Source: Absidia repens (taxonomy: Eukaryota > Mucoromycota > Mucoromycetes > Mucorales > Cunninghamellaceae). From it: DNA of 64,000 nt. The stretch spans positions 930,001-994,000 of the forward strand of contig MCGE01000014.1 in assembly GCA_002105175.1 (NCBI GenBank), in the 5' to 3' direction. A program made the position numbers and the translations under genes. This document shows, piece by piece, positions 36,925-49,072 of this stretch; the stretch's first letter is position 1, and every line of letters starts with the position of its first letter. A model generated the notes under the pieces. The model made no database searches. It was not told the DNA's origin and worked only from the letters and a program-made list of their open reading frames with translations.

Positions 36925-39534
36925 GTGTGTGTGTCATATCTGTGAATACTGACCCATTTCTCACTAATCTTTTATTATTAATAGATAAAGACTGGTCATC
37001 GATCTGTGGCGAACCGTATTGCCAAGCTACCCGACAAGGCGCTATTTACTACCAACTCACCCAGCAAAGCGGATCGACGAAAAGCGGCATTGGAACACTA
37101 CCTTCACCATATTGTTTTGCTACCATTGGAAGACGTGTCGGATTTGTGTGAATTTTTGAGCACGAATGTGGTTGATGGCGACGTAATGTATTCTCGTACG
37201 GGGCGCAAGGAAGGTTATTTGACCAAACGAGGAAAGAATTTCGGTGGATGGAAAACCCGGTATTTTGTGCTGCAAGGCTCAAGTTTGGAATATTATGAAT
37301 CAAAGGATGGCAATCATTTGGGGACAATCCGATTGGTCAATGCGCAGATCGGTCGTCAAACACCCGGCACAAATCCAATGGCAATGGCAGATGATGGCAA
37401 CAACATGTATCGACACGCCTTTTTGATTGTGGAACAAAAACGGTCGGGCTCCTCCCAGGTGGCAAGACATATTCTTTGTGCTGAATCCGACGATGATCGT
37501 GATGCTTGGGTCGACGCGCTGTTCAAAAACGTCTCTATGGATGAATCAACCTCTTTTACCGACACTATGAACGGTGGTGGTGGTCCTGTGATGAAAAAGA
37601 AAACGGTGGTGGCAGGAAAGTCAAGCTTGAAACAACCCTCTGGTGAATCTGATTTTGATAAACTGCGACCCTCTATGATGCAAGACTCTAGTGAAATTGG
37701 CGTTGCTTTATCTGGACCTATGAATGGCAGCTCAGAATCGCTACCCTCGGCATGGCCTACTTCATCGCACCTCCCACCCCCACCTATTGTTTTTGACCAG
37801 CGTACCAGTTTGGATCAACAACAGCAACAACCTACCGCTTTACAACAACCACGTACGCCGCATCACCTTACACGCCGAAGCTCCATGGTGAATCTCCTGA
37901 ATACCAGCAATGAAGAAGAAATCATACTCCCAACACGTGCACTGTCCCCGTCCCCATCATTTGGCCGTGAAAGTGAAGATCAACTTGGTGACGATGTGCC
38001 TGAAAAGAAAACCAAACATAAACGTATGACATTCTGGGGCAAGAAGATGTTCAATAGCAGCAATGAAGCGTTGGCCGTCCCATCTCGCCCTTCCCCATCT
38101 TCCTCCTCTACAACCACAGCTACAAATGGGGTAGATATCCCAGCATCCACTTCATCTTCTGTTGCGACTGCTTCATCTACGCCAGCACCAGCAACCTCCT
38201 CTGGATTCCGTGGCTTCTTGTCTCGTCCATCTCATGAAAGTGGTCGATCTTCTTCAAAGGATACCCTTCAACAAGCGCCTCCCAATCCTGTCTTCGGTGT
38301 GCCATTGGAAGAATCTGTACGAATCTCACGCGTGTCTGATACTTACCAATTGCCCTCGGTGGTCTTCCGCTGTATCGAATATCTGGATGCCAAAAAAGCT
38401 GTATTGGAAGAAGGTCTTTATCGTCTCAGTGGTAGCAACATCATGATGAAATCACTGAAACAAAAATTCGATTTAGGTATAAAAAAAAAAAAAAAAAAAA
38501 AAGGGAAAACAGTATACTGACGTTAGGGAATTTACCTTTTATAGAAGGCGACATCAATCTTTTGGCGGCTAAAGAAGAATACGATGTTCACGCTATTGCT
38601 GGGTTATTGAAATTATGGCTTCGTGAATTACCAACCAGTGTACTGACCCGAGAACATCGAATGGACTTCCTTCATGTGATTGGTGAGTTTACAAAAAAAA
38701 AAAAAAAAAAAAAAAAAGTAATAGTATTTGGACTGAGGTTTGTTTGTTTTATTTTTCTTTTTCTGAATAGATTTACTTGATCGTAAAGATCGTGTGAATG
38801 AACTTGGTCGTTTGGTATCCCTCTTACCGATTGCCAACTATACTTTACTTCGAGCATTGACGGCACATTTGATCCAGGTAGTACAACATTCAGATGTGAA
38901 CAAGATGACCATGCGTAATGTCAGCATTGTATTTTCACCAACCCTTGGCATTCCTGGCACGATCTTTAATTTATTGATGAGCGAATTTGATTACATCTTT
39001 TGGACAACGGAGGATGGCGATGCGGCACCAAGAATGATGTTGGACGATGAAAATACAGTATATGAAACGCCTACCAAAGTGATGGAAGAAGAACAACCAA
39101 CAACAGGAAATCATCACCCATCTGATCCCTCTATCATTGTGGTGGATGAGTCGAATGGTAATGGTGGTGCAACAACAAAATTGGGAAGAAGGCCAACGTT
39201 ACAACTGCGTGATGGAAGAAGCAATCGAAATAGTGTAAACTACCGAGAAGCGGCTCCGAATGCTATTGTTGAATTAGAAAAGCATCATCCAACTCATCAC
39301 CATGGTAAGAAAATATATATATATATACATATTATACATAGAATGCTCAACATGTGAAATATTACTAACTGGGGGGTTTTGTTTGTTGTTGCTGGTTTTT
39401 TTTTTTTTTTTTTTATAGGACAACAACTGATGCTAGATGAAATTGAAGACGATGTGAACGATTTAGCTCTGGTTGATGATGATTATTCCATTGTATCGGA
39501 TGATAAGCTCCAACCTACCGCCATTACCATCTAG
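35681..39534 (+). CDS. PX-PH-RhoGAP protein (Bem3-like Rho GTPase-activating protein)
   Basis: Stimulates GTP hydrolysis by Rho/Cdc42-type GTPases, controlling polarity at the cell cortex. The start ATG is at 35681. An N-terminal coiled coil (EEFHQLRTQNEQLWKIIERQ, residues about 10-60) precedes a Pro/Ser/Thr-rich region. The PX domain (NIAVKVLGSTIRQ ... LYSHFLELDSKIKTG) is split by the first intron, which carries an (AT)n run. The PH domain is GRKEGYLTKRGKNFGGWKTR to DAWVDALFKNV. The RhoGAP domain starts VFGVPLEESV, with the arginine finger in EEGLYRLSGSN, then LLKLWLRELPTSVLT and NVSIVFSPTLG. Four introns (about 36.88, 38.48, 38.68 and 39.30 kb) are all phase-consistent. The tail ends DDKLQPTAITI at TAG 39532-39534. 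About 1,160 residues; PX-PH-RhoGAP order matches yeast Bem3. Confidence 0.93.
36887..36921. repeat. (AT)n microsatellite inside an intron
   Basis: About 17 AT units directly after the donor of the first RhoGAP intron. Confidence 0.9.
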
Positions 39535-40135
39535 TCATCAGTTATTCTTACATACACAATCTTCACTTCCCCCTTTTATATATATTTTATTTTATATTTA
39601 TTCATTCCCAACCCATCCCACCTTATCTCACTTTGATCGCTTTTTGGCTCTCTTATATTTTCTTAATATTTACTATCACAACCCCCATTCGTTTTTATTA
39701 GTATATTCTCTCCCTCTTTAATCCACCTTTTCGTTTTTTCTTTTTTCTTTTTCTTTGCTTTGTTTTTATACAGACTCACAGACTCACAGAACCTCTCACA
39801 CACATCCCTTTTTTAATGCCTTTTTTTATCTATTGTAATAAACATCAACTTCAAAAGCAATTACAATCGTTTTATATTTGGTCCTGTTTCCAATCATTCA
39901 AAAAAGGCTGGTTTTTACAAAATGCAGATTTCCTTTTTTAGTTTCTACTCCCCCTCCTTTCCGCTCTTTGTCTATCTTTTTTTTTATTTATTTATGCCAA
40001 ATCTCCCCCCCCCTCTCTCTCCCTCTTCTCCTTCCTTTGTTTTTTTTTCTTTCTTTTTTTCTTAGTTTTTTTTTTTTTTTTTCTTTCCTTCTTCCCTTTC
40101 TTTTTATTCTTTTTTTTTTTTTTTTTATTACAATT
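39535..40135. other. Intergenic region with a long pyrimidine-rich leader
   Basis: The RhoGAP 3' end is on the left. From about 39.88 kb to the next start, the plus strand is almost wholly T and C, with T-runs at 40068-40082 and 40109-40126. It probably serves as promoter/5' leader of the transporter gene. Confidence 0.5.
39837..39842 (+). terminator. Polyadenylation signal of the RhoGAP gene
   Basis: AATAAA about 300 bases after the TAG stop at 39532-39534, at the end of a T-rich 3' region. Confidence 0.4.
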
Positions 40136-42337
40136 ATGGCCAGTGAAGATGCTCTCAATTTTGTAATTGGGGTATTTGTATCACTCTTCGCTTCATTCAT
40201 GGATGCACTTGGACTCAACATTCTTAAGCTCGATCACGTTAAAGAAGGACAAAAGGATTCGGTATCACGAAGGGGTGATTGTGGTCGTCCTTTATGGCAT
40301 ATTGGGCTTTACACTTATGTAGCAAGTCAACTCATTGGTAGCACTATCGCTTTAAGTACGACCCCCTTTGAACTCCGTCATACTTATATTCTGGATTTAA
40401 GAAACTGACACGAACTCACCTTCTTCTATTTTTTTTTTATGTAGATTATCTCAAAACACAGGTAAGAAGTCTCGTCTCACTCCGAAAAAAAAAAAGAGGG
40501 AGAGTGTGTGTATAGGTGGAGGGAGAAAAATGAACTATTCGGGAGAGAGGAAGAAAAGGCATTGCTATGAGTTGGTGTCATTCAAATATAGGCGAAATGG
40601 ATTAGCAGCTAACACTCTATTATTATTGCTTTAATTTAGTGGGTTGCTCCTCTTGGTAGTGTAGCTTTGATATACAATTTTATCTTCGCTAAACTCCTTG
40701 TAGGCACCGAAATTACTCGAAAAGATGTCTTTGGTACTTTGGTGGTGGTTGCTTCAGTAATCTGGATTGTTGTGTTTGGTGGAATGTATATTGGTGAAGA
40801 TCGTAAGTGAATTGTTATTGCCTCATGTATGTCCGTATGTTTTGATGGGGTGGATAGATGTATTATTTGTATTGACGTAATTTGCTCTATATATATTTCC
40901 GTTATTTTTGTTTTTCCTTTGACATAGCTGAAGCTTCGATCTCACTAGAAAACCTCAAGACTTTATTCACTAGGCCTATCTTTATTATCTATTTCAGTGC
41001 TTTGAATATCATCACTCTATCTGGTTTAATATTGGCGATTTGGTGCCGTTGGGCTATCTCAGACGGGTTGAAGCGACCTCTGTTTATTGGCATGTCTCCC
41101 AAGAAAATGCGTCGTATTGTTGGCCTTATGTTTAGTTTGGATGGCGGTTTATTAGCCAGTGAAACTCTATTATTGGCGAAAAGTGGGCAAGTCTGCGCAT
41201 ACATACAAATACGCTTATTATTGATACTCCTTATATTGATCTGGATTTATTTATTATTTATTACAAAATAGGGTCAAGCTCTTTACTTTATCTGTCAGCT
41301 CTCAAGTTAATCAATTCACGGACAACACAAGCCGCTTCATTATCCTAGCTTTGGTCCTTAGTGCGGTATTACAGGTAAACTTTTGCACACTTTTTTTTTT
41401 CTTCCTAGATATTCTTCTAATTTGTTTGCTTTTCTTACTTTAGGTATATTGTCTCAATACTGCACTTAAGCTCTATAGCTCTGTTGTGGTTGTGCCTGTC
41501 TTTTATGGCACATACACAGCCCTTGGTCTTGTCAATACTATTATTTACTTGGATGAAATTGGCAATTATCCCGGCTGGGCAATTTCTCTTGTGTTTGCTG
41601 GTATCGGTGTATTAATCTATGGTGTTTATCTCCTCAGTTCCAAACCTGATCCAACATGTCAATACAACGATCGTCAGCATGTCGACAACGCTATTCAACA
41701 ACAAGTTGTGGTGATTGTACCAGCGGAACAACAGGAAATGTTCGCCATCTCATCACCTAATTCCTCTGAAACATCGTCGCCGATCAAATCACACAAATCG
41801 CATCCTCCTCTGTATTCAACAACAACAACAACAACGACACCGCCACCACCTGCCGACGACGAAGACGGCGAAAAAATTCTCTATTCCTCCACCAGAAAGA
41901 CAGCGCCACCCACCGTTTATAATGAGAATAGTCAACAGCAACGACAGCAGCTGGAACACAAGCAGCAACCTTTCGCCTCAGCCTCACCAATAGACGAAGC
42001 AATGCATCACCAAAACGGACCAGGGCATCATCATCAATCTTCATCCTCGCATCATCATATCATCGGTAGCAACTGGATTCGTCGCTTACTATCAAAAACA
42101 CCATGGCGATCCATTCAACGAAGTAAAGACACCTTTCTAAGTTTACATAGCACCGAAACTGGTGGCGTTGGATCATCGACAGTGCCCGTAGCAGCAATAC
42201 CAGTAGCAGCAAATTCAGAATCGTCCTCAACAACACCTATACATGCACCATCAGATAAAGACGCGCTATCACACAGTCGACGTAGCCAGCATCCATCTAT
42301 CGCCCCTCTTCCTAACGACGTCGAAAAACGAACATAG
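40136..42337 (+). CDS. NIPA-type magnesium transporter family protein
   Basis: Multi-helix membrane protein of the NIPA/DUF803 family, which moves Mg2+ and other divalent ions in plasma and endosomal membranes. The start is the ATG at 40136 (MASEDALNFVIGVFVSLFAS). Exons then read RPLWHIGLYTYVASQLIGST, a short exon NYLKTQ, WVAPLGSVALIYNFIFAKLL, TLVVVASVIWIVVFGGMYIG, LFTRPIFIIYFSALNI, QVYCLNTALKLYSSVVVVPV and VFAGIGVLIYGVYLLSSKPD. This gives about nine membrane segments. The C-terminal tail of about 220 residues is cytosolic-looking, Gln/His/Ser-rich and low complexity. Six introns, one containing an A-run. The stop is TAG 42335-42337. About 560 residues. The family is clear; the transported ion is inferred from it. 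Confidence 0.9.
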
Positions 42338-43739
42338 GTTGTGATATCGATTCTATCCTCCCCCTTCCCATATTGTTTTAGCATCCATCATAGATTGCTT
42401 ACAAGTAGACTCATATCCCCCACCTTCTATTCACATTTACAGCACCTCTAGTTATGTAATCCCTTCATCCTTCATCCTTCCCTTAGTAGTCATCATTCAT
42501 ACCATTCTCCTTATTTTTAATTAGTCATTTGTACAAATATAATATACACCCACATACATATCTCTCTCCATTTTTTTTTTATGTATTACCTTTTTTTTTT
42601 TTTTTTTATGAATGAACATTCTTGATTATACCTATTTGTCAATAAAATGATCTCGATCTCCTTGTTTTTATTACATGTTGCATATCTTTTTCTTTCTGTT
42701 TCTGTTTTTGTTTTTGTTACTTTTCTGGGTATGTGAGTGAGTCTGTGGTTTGTGTATTTTAGAAAGTAATATTTGCAAAAGGGGTGCTACATAGTGACAC
42801 CAAATGTCAACTACTTCACTGTGCTGAATCATGTAGCGTTTTAAAAAAGTGGGTTTTAATAAAAGGAGGGATCATCCAGTTCTCCCTTTTTAATATTGCA
42901 GACTGCCTAGTAGTTTGACTTATCTGCTCTCCCCGTAGATCACGTCTACAAATATACAAGTTTGCTATACTTAGTTTCTTTTTTTTTTTTTTTTGATATA
43001 TGTGTGTTGAGTTTATGGTAGGAGGCGAATTAAGTCAGTGCCTGATCACTTTTTTTCTGAGGAGTTCCTACTCCTTCACTTTTACATTACTGACAAGAAA
43101 AAAAAAATGAGGGTGGCAATGAGTAATTGCATCAAATCATGCTATTCCAATCATTAATAGGAACAGAGAATTGTGTGCCTACCACTTTTCATAGAGAAAA
43201 AGGGGTATTTCATCGAGAAACAAGCTTTTATCGGACCAGTTTGAGATTGGGCACCGTGATTTATCACATATAATGCACAATTATCATCTCCTTTATTTGC
43301 ACTGTAACATCATCATCCCTAAAGGCGTAAGTTCATTTATGAATCCATAATAACTAGGGCACGCGCAAAATGCTTACCAAAATTTCATCTTTATCCGGGT
43401 TGAACCTTGTTTTTCTCTGGTCTTTGCGGACTTCTCCAAGTTCTGTAAGGGGATGAAAAGTTCAAGCACGGTTTAAAAAAAGAAAACGTGATGCCTTCTA
43501 TATGCTTGAACCAGGAAAGGGGAGGGATTAAAAAGTCAATTATTTTCATACACATACAAGTGCCCAATCAACAGAGCACTGGACATGATAGTTGCGCTAC
43601 AACGGACTAGCAACAAAAATACCCTGCCATTATTCGCATACACACATGTATACACACAATCATATCATTTTTTTTTCTACACCGGGCATATACATTCGCC
43701 AAGATGAGTTTACGTATAAGAAATGATAATGGTAAAACG
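42338..43739. other. Gene-poor spacer
   Basis: T/C-rich 3' flank of the transporter, then mixed AT-rich DNA with T-runs at 42592-42607 and 42979-42994. An inverted pair, GAGGAGTTCC and TACTCCTTCA, lies near 43.06 kb but is short. No gene seen. Confidence 0.45.
42641..42646 (+). terminator. Polyadenylation signal of the NIPA-type gene
   Basis: AATAAA about 300 bases after the stop codon on the same strand, following T-rich sequence. Confidence 0.4.
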
Positions 43740-43950
43740 ACAATATACATTTTATTCACCTGATGATATAAACTATGAAAACTAAGGCTAAACTAAGGCT
43801 AAGCTAAGCTAATGAATGTTCCATACTAATTCCTTGGAGTCCCAAATCGCAGATCCAAAATGACAGGGTCTCCCCATGTATGTTTGTATTGCATTTTTTT
43901 AAATGCCCCTGATTCAAGTTCTAGGCTAATCCAATATCACTGGCTCCTCA
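43740..43950 (+). repeat. Dispersed repeat, copy B (diverged)
   Basis: Contains CATTTTATTCACCTGAT, TAAACTATG, AAGCTAAGCTAATGAA, GATCCAAAATGACAGGGTCT and CCCCATGTATG in the same order and spacing as copies C and F. The last part of the core (GACACTAATC) is degenerate here. Confidence 0.7.
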
Positions 43951-44699
43951 ATGAGATTATCATTGAAGTTGATGTTTTAAAAGAATGAGGGAAAGAGAAA
44001 AAACTAAAAAATTCATGAGACCGGAGTGTGAAAGGCAATCATTTTTTTGAGGGGTTTGGAAGGGACTCCAGTTCCATATATAGCAAAAGAGAACCTATAA
44101 TTTTGACGGACACCAGACAATAAAAAATATTGGAGATACCTTCAGACATCAAAAACAAAGAACAAAAGAAACTGCGTCTACATGCTAGATTGACGTTTAA
44201 ATTTATACAGAAAATGAATTTGGTTTTTTTGGGAACCGTTTTTGGCTTTACCTCTACAGTAAAACACTCTTCATTCAGATCCCTTCAATATCAAATATGG
44301 CACAAGTGTTGGTGTACATATCATATAGTTGGTATTACAATGCACATTGATTGAAGGAACAACTTAACAATTATATTCAGCATTGCTCGCTTAGACCGCA
44401 CGGGCTTCTTCCCGCCCCTAATTCACTCTTTTCCATGCAGGAATCTGTACCAACATATAAAAAACTACCTATCTTACTCACCCCGCAATCCCCTTCTTTA
44501 ACAACACACTTGAAAACCCATACTAAGCGCGAAACAAAAAGGTGTAATTTTTTCAAAAGCTTTTATTTGATAATGATATGATAATAATTTTAAATTAATC
44601 TACTACCATTATTCTCCAAGGGGGTTCCGTCATGGGTCACAATGATCCGCCAAAATAAGCCGCTATATCTATGTGACGGATTCGTTAATGTTAACCGGT
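43951..44699. other. Spacer between repeat copies B and C
   Basis: AT-rich sequence without a credible gene. A plus-strand frame at 44351-44581 has no domain. The stretch CGCCAAAATAAGCCGC near 44.65 kb might be a decayed form of the repeat end motif. Confidence 0.35.
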
Positions 44700-45300
44700 C
44701 GCTGTGGTTAAAGATTTTGTCATGATGAGTGCGCTAGAAAGCAGGAGCTTGATAAGACACTCACAAAGTAGCCGTAATAACGACTTTACACACTATACAA
44801 TTGGTGTGAGGTCGGATAATAAAAGATGGTAGATACTAAACTTGGAGGGTGTGTTTCTTTGTAATAAGAGATATATTGGAGGTCGCATGAGGGAGGCTAA
44901 AGGGAGATATGGAGATTAGTGACATGGAGGACTAATATAATACACAATACAAAAAGCATGACAATGACTAAAGTGATATATTCTATTAGACAACTGTCAG
45001 CACTTATCAAAAGGGACGATAATAGCAAAAAAGAGATCTATTGCACAAGACATGAAAGAGACTAATGGAACATTTTTCGTTGATATAAGTAAAAAGTGGC
45101 ATATTTTATTGTTGATATATAGACACAAACTATAGACAAACCAAAACAAACTAAGCTAATGAAGGCTCTGATAAGCAAACTAAAGGTTGCCCTAAATCCT
45201 AGATTGAAAATGAAAGGGTTTCCCCATGTATCTTGTAATCCCTGTTCTTAAGCCGCTTCTAAACTAGCCCTGACACTAATCTAAGGTCACTACAGCCCCA
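44700..45300 (+). repeat. Dispersed repeat, copy C
   Basis: About 600 bases similar to copies E and F. From 44.7 kb it has GCTAGAAAGCAGGAGCTTGA and ACACTCACAAAGTAGC (compare F at 62.04 kb). Next come CATGACAATGACTAAAGTGA (compare E), GATCTATTGCACAAGACATG, GTGGCATATTTTATTG, AAACTAAGCTAATGAAGG, and the core AAAATGAAAGGGTTTCCCC with CTAAACTAGCCCTGACAC. No open frame spans it. Confidence 0.85.
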
Positions 45301-46132
45301 TAGAAGTTGAATGGTGAAGAAATTGAGAAGAAAGAGAGCGAATAAAATGGGGGTACATAAAAACGTCCCGCGGACATTTAAAAAGTTCATTGAGTCTTTT
45401 TTCTTGACCAATAAAAGTGTACTTGAGGCGACCTTACTGGGCATAAAAAACCTCCCCTTTTTTTTTTTTTTTTTTTTTGGCCATGCCACATCATCGGCAT
45501 GGTGGATCTCTTCCCATGAAACACTGCAGCAGCATGTGCCTATCATCTTCCTCGGTCGTTTTTTTCAGCCTAGGTCCGCTACAATGCATTTTCGTTGTTA
45601 ATGTAAGGTTTTTAAGAAACGAATATTAACGTACTTTTTTTCCATCCTTGACTCAATATCATTTTATGACCGTCTGAATTATCTTTTCAATGACCTAAAT
45701 AATTTCTTGCCCATCCCAATTTGTTTTTTACCCCTCCCGATTTATTTTTTCACCCTAGTTTCATTATGCTACCGTCTTAATTTGTTTTATTGTTGTCTCA
45801 ATTTAAGGCTAATACACTGCATCATAACCAAGTCCGTCTCACTATATCCTTCCCACTAACCAACACACAATCCAACCAGCCATAACCAACCATAATTAGC
45901 ATTTTAGCATACAATAGTGCACAAGAAGTCCACCGGAGATTGTATACCCAACCTCACGTTTATTGTACAAAAAAAATAAAATAATAAAAAAACAAAACTA
46001 TAGCTACGAGATCCGATAAATAAATAAGTTGGACAAGAAGGGTGAGAGGGTGTACTATCTGATATAAAAACAACTAACAAAAAACTATTCTACATTTCTA
46101 TTGCTTCATCACCACGATCCTACTGACTTCTT
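45301..46132. other. Spacer downstream of copy C, 3' of the PNP gene
   Basis: Includes a T-run at 45460-45478 and T-rich plus-strand DNA to 45.8 kb. The part 45.9-46.13 kb is probably the PNP 3' untranslated region. No gene seen. Confidence 0.45.
45959..45964 (-). terminator. Possible polyadenylation signal of the PNP gene
   Basis: AATAAA on the minus strand, about 170 bases beyond the stop codon at 46133-46135. Confidence 0.35.
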
Positions 46133-47160
46133 TTATTTTTGACCATCGAGCACTAACAAATCAGCGATCTTCTTGACCAAACGTTGCATATCCAACGCAC
46201 GCGCAGCACCAGTTTCCAAGACTTCTTCATGGTTAGCGACCAAAGCATCTCGATCAATATCCTCATGGATTAGATCATCACAGGGCAAGCCAGCATCAAT
46301 CATAACTTGCATCTTGGCGTTACGACCACGACTGATGACTACGGCATTGGTCATCAAGGAGATACCCAAAACCTTAATACCACAATGGCGGGCGACCACG
46401 ACTTCAGGTACGGTCGACATACCGACAGCATCAGCAGAATTTTGTTGCAACAATCTTGATTCAGCAGAGGTTTCAAAGGAGGGACCAGAAACCATACAGT
46501 AGACACCTTCGTGCATATCGTTCAAGGAAATACCAACCTGGTGGCCAGCCTTGAAGGCCAATTGCCGGAGACGGAAGTTGTAGGCATCGGACATGGCAGG
46601 GAAGCGTGGTCCAAAGCTTTCCAAGTTATGACCAATCAAGGGGTGAGAGCCCACCAAACCTGGAAGAAACAAGTGGTCTTGAAGCACCATCAAATCGCCC
46701 ACCTTTTGCTTGACATTCAATGACCCAGCCGCATTGGTTACAATCAATGTTTCCACACCCAGAAGCTTCATCACCCGCACTGGTAATGTACATTGCTGCA
46801 TTGTGTGGCCTTCATAAAAGTGGAATCGTCCAACCATGAACACCGTGGGTGTACGTTCATCCCCAAGATGACCAAACACAAGTTTGCTAGCGTGTCCAAC
46901 CACTACAGAATAAAATAAACGGTATGAGACGATCTACTTGCTCAGATCTAAAAGAAGAGGAACTTACCTTTGCTGGTGGCAAAACCAGGAATGTCCGCGT
47001 AATGAAGTTCGAGTTTTGTTGCAGGATCAATCGTTTCCACCAAAGTTCCAAGACCAGTTCCACAGATGATACCTAACTTGACAGTCTTGAATTCATCAGG
47101 AAGACGCGAGGCGATATATTCATAAGAGGTTTGAATGGTAGATTCATCAAAGGTCGACAT
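46133..47160 (-). CDS. PNP1: Purine nucleoside phosphorylase
   Basis: Trimeric-type phosphorylase that splits inosine and guanosine with phosphate in purine salvage. Exon 1 starts at 47160 (MSTFDESTIQTSYEYIASRL) and carries the phosphate loop LGIICGTGLGTLVE and LHYADIPGFATS. One intron (about 46.90-46.97 kb) precedes VGHASKLVFGHL. Further motifs are VFMVGRFHFYEGH (phosphate/ribose His), VETLIVTNAAGSLN, LPGLVGSHPLIGHNLESFG, FPAMSDAYN, YCMVSGPSFETSAESR (purine-contact Glu), DAVGMSTVPEVVVARHCG and GISLMTNAVV. About 325 residues, slightly longer than the animal enzyme. The gene is flanked on both sides by copies of the dispersed repeat in opposite orientations. Confidence 0.96.
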
Positions 47161-47949
47161 TTTTGTAAAAAGGAGAGGGTGAAAAAAAATAAGAAAGAAA
47201 AGAAAAGAGTTTTTTTCCCGTCCTTTTTACCAGATTTTTAACTACCGCTTTTTTTTTTTTTTTGGTCCAGTCAATGGTAATGAGAAACATTCCCAGATTA
47301 CCAATGGTAGGCTGAATTTGATTCCTGGGATTTCGTATTTTGTAAATCAGTCAAGTTACTTTCAAAATAGAAATATAATTTCAAAATAGATCTAAAGTGG
47401 GAGTCAGGTACACTTATCTTGACCATAATTTCTCATGCACACATGTCTCTCATATTCGTAATCCAGGGCGCCGCCTGAACTAAAAAAAAAAAAATCTCAC
47501 GTTTAGTTCTTCCCCACATATTTGATCTGGTTTTAACGAGAAAAAATATTCATATAAGATGGTCTCTAATAATGTAACGCTGATCGGGTCCCGACAATCA
47601 GCTTGACATCGATTCATCTTCATGTGTCCCGTGGCCATATTGCTGCCTTTCCTCTTTCTGATCTGGTGAATCGTATTCACCATCAAGAAAGGTGTATGTA
47701 TGTCTTACTCTTTCTGAGCATTGAGAAGAATTAATGGAGACTATGATGATGTAAACCTACAGTTTATCGACAATATATGTATATCGTCATAGTAACGGGA
47801 ATAGTTCGGAATACTCCTACTTGTACTCCCAGACCAAACATTTTGCGATGGTATGTTATGATATGATATCAATCCACATTTCGATATTTTGTGCGCTTTT
47901 GCGCCAAGATATGATACACGAACCACATGAACAAGTGACATGCCCAATT
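47161..47949. other. Intergenic region upstream of PNP
   Basis: About 790 bases with the PNP promoter next to the start codon (A-rich leader) and an A/T run at 47.25 kb. No credible gene. It leads directly into repeat copy D. Confidence 0.4.
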
Positions 47950-48320
47950 CGCCTTGGTATGGTGCGGCTCGCTTATAATGTCAAATTTTCAATTTTCATT
48001 TCAAATTTATGGCTTCAATCGCAGTTTGAAAAATACCTTTTAAAGCCTTTTTTTTCCCTCCTTCCTTTCTTTTCTTTTTTTTTTTTCCTCAAGTCACCGC
48101 CATTTCATTGATCTCAATGGGATGTTGTTCAACTGGGATTAGCGTCAGGACTAGTTTAGAAGGGTTTTCAGCTCAGGTCTTACGAGATGCATGGGGAACC
48201 CCTTTCATTTTGGATCCAGAATTCGGGACCACTATTAGATTAACCTTCATCTTAGTTTAGTATTGGTTGTCATTGTAATAATTACTACTGAATAAACTTT
48301 GTCTTGCCTTTTTCTATCAT
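47950..48320 (-). repeat. Dispersed repeat, copy D
   Basis: Inverted relative to A, B, C and F. Read on the minus strand it has TTTATTCAGTAG, ACTAAACTAAGATGAAGG, TTCTGGATCCAAAATGAAAG, CCCCATGCATCTCG, TTCTAAACTAGTCCTGACGC, then an A-rich tract, then the end motif GAGCCGCACCATA at 47958-47970. The part after the core matches copy F in detail (GATCAATGAA, AAGGAAGGAGG, TGAAAATT). Confidence 0.85.
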
Positions 48321-48490
48321 TGTTTGATTGTCTTACCAAATGTATATACATGGACTTATTATAAGCAGAAAAATACAAACGGGTGTGTGTCCGTACAACA
48401 ACAACAAAAACAAAGAAGGGACGGCACTTTTTATTGTACAAATAGTAAATAAAAATACATAAACTAATCCTCATTTGCAAGTCTTACAAT

Positions 48491-48517
48491 CTACATCTAC
48501 ATCTACATCTACATCTA
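48491..48517. repeat. (CTACAT)n hexanucleotide repeat
   Basis: About four and a half units of CTACAT in tandem. Confidence 0.9.
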
Positions 48518-48814
48518 TTAGCTACGCTTGATATGGGAGCGGGAACGAGCAAAAAACAGGACCTTGTTTTCTGTATAATATTTTACAGTTTTCGCGGTGT
48601 TTTACAAAATAAATTTTCCTTTTTAGTACATCAGATACGCTTCAAATCCTAGGCTAACCAGCCAAAGTCTTCTTTTTTTGAAGGCTGATAAGTTTTTCTT
48701 TTTTTATTACCGATGTACAAGTTTTGTTCTTAAAGGTCTGAATTATCATGTTTATACATTATTTTTTTGAGGTGGCCATTTTTTAAAAAACTATCAGCTT
48801 TCTAGGATCATGCC

Positions 48815-48970
48815 TAATATTTGACATTATAAGTGAGCCGCACCATATATACAATATGCCGAGTCTAGTGGAGCTGTTACGTCGACAATATAGTCTTGGT
48901 TGATTATATGAATGGTAGAACGGAAATAATACCATGTTGCATATGAAACGGTCTAGAACTGTCAACTAGG
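48815..48970 (+). repeat. Partial copy of the dispersed repeat (end plus start segments)
   Basis: Contains the end motif AAGTGAGCCGCACCATA at 48833-48849. It is followed directly by TGCCGAGTCTAGTGGAG and GATTATATGAATGGT, which match the beginning of copy F at about 61.82-61.88 kb (CCCAGTTCAGTGGAG, TGATATGAATGGTGAA). It therefore looks like an end-to-start junction of two elements. Confidence 0.6.
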
Positions 48971-49072
48971 CACAAGGTCTCCAAGGATGGGGCAAGGAGC
49001 CATATATACGCTGAAAAAAACAAGTGCAAAATTCGCTATATGAGAGTTATCTATTTCCTATTTTGCCTTGGT

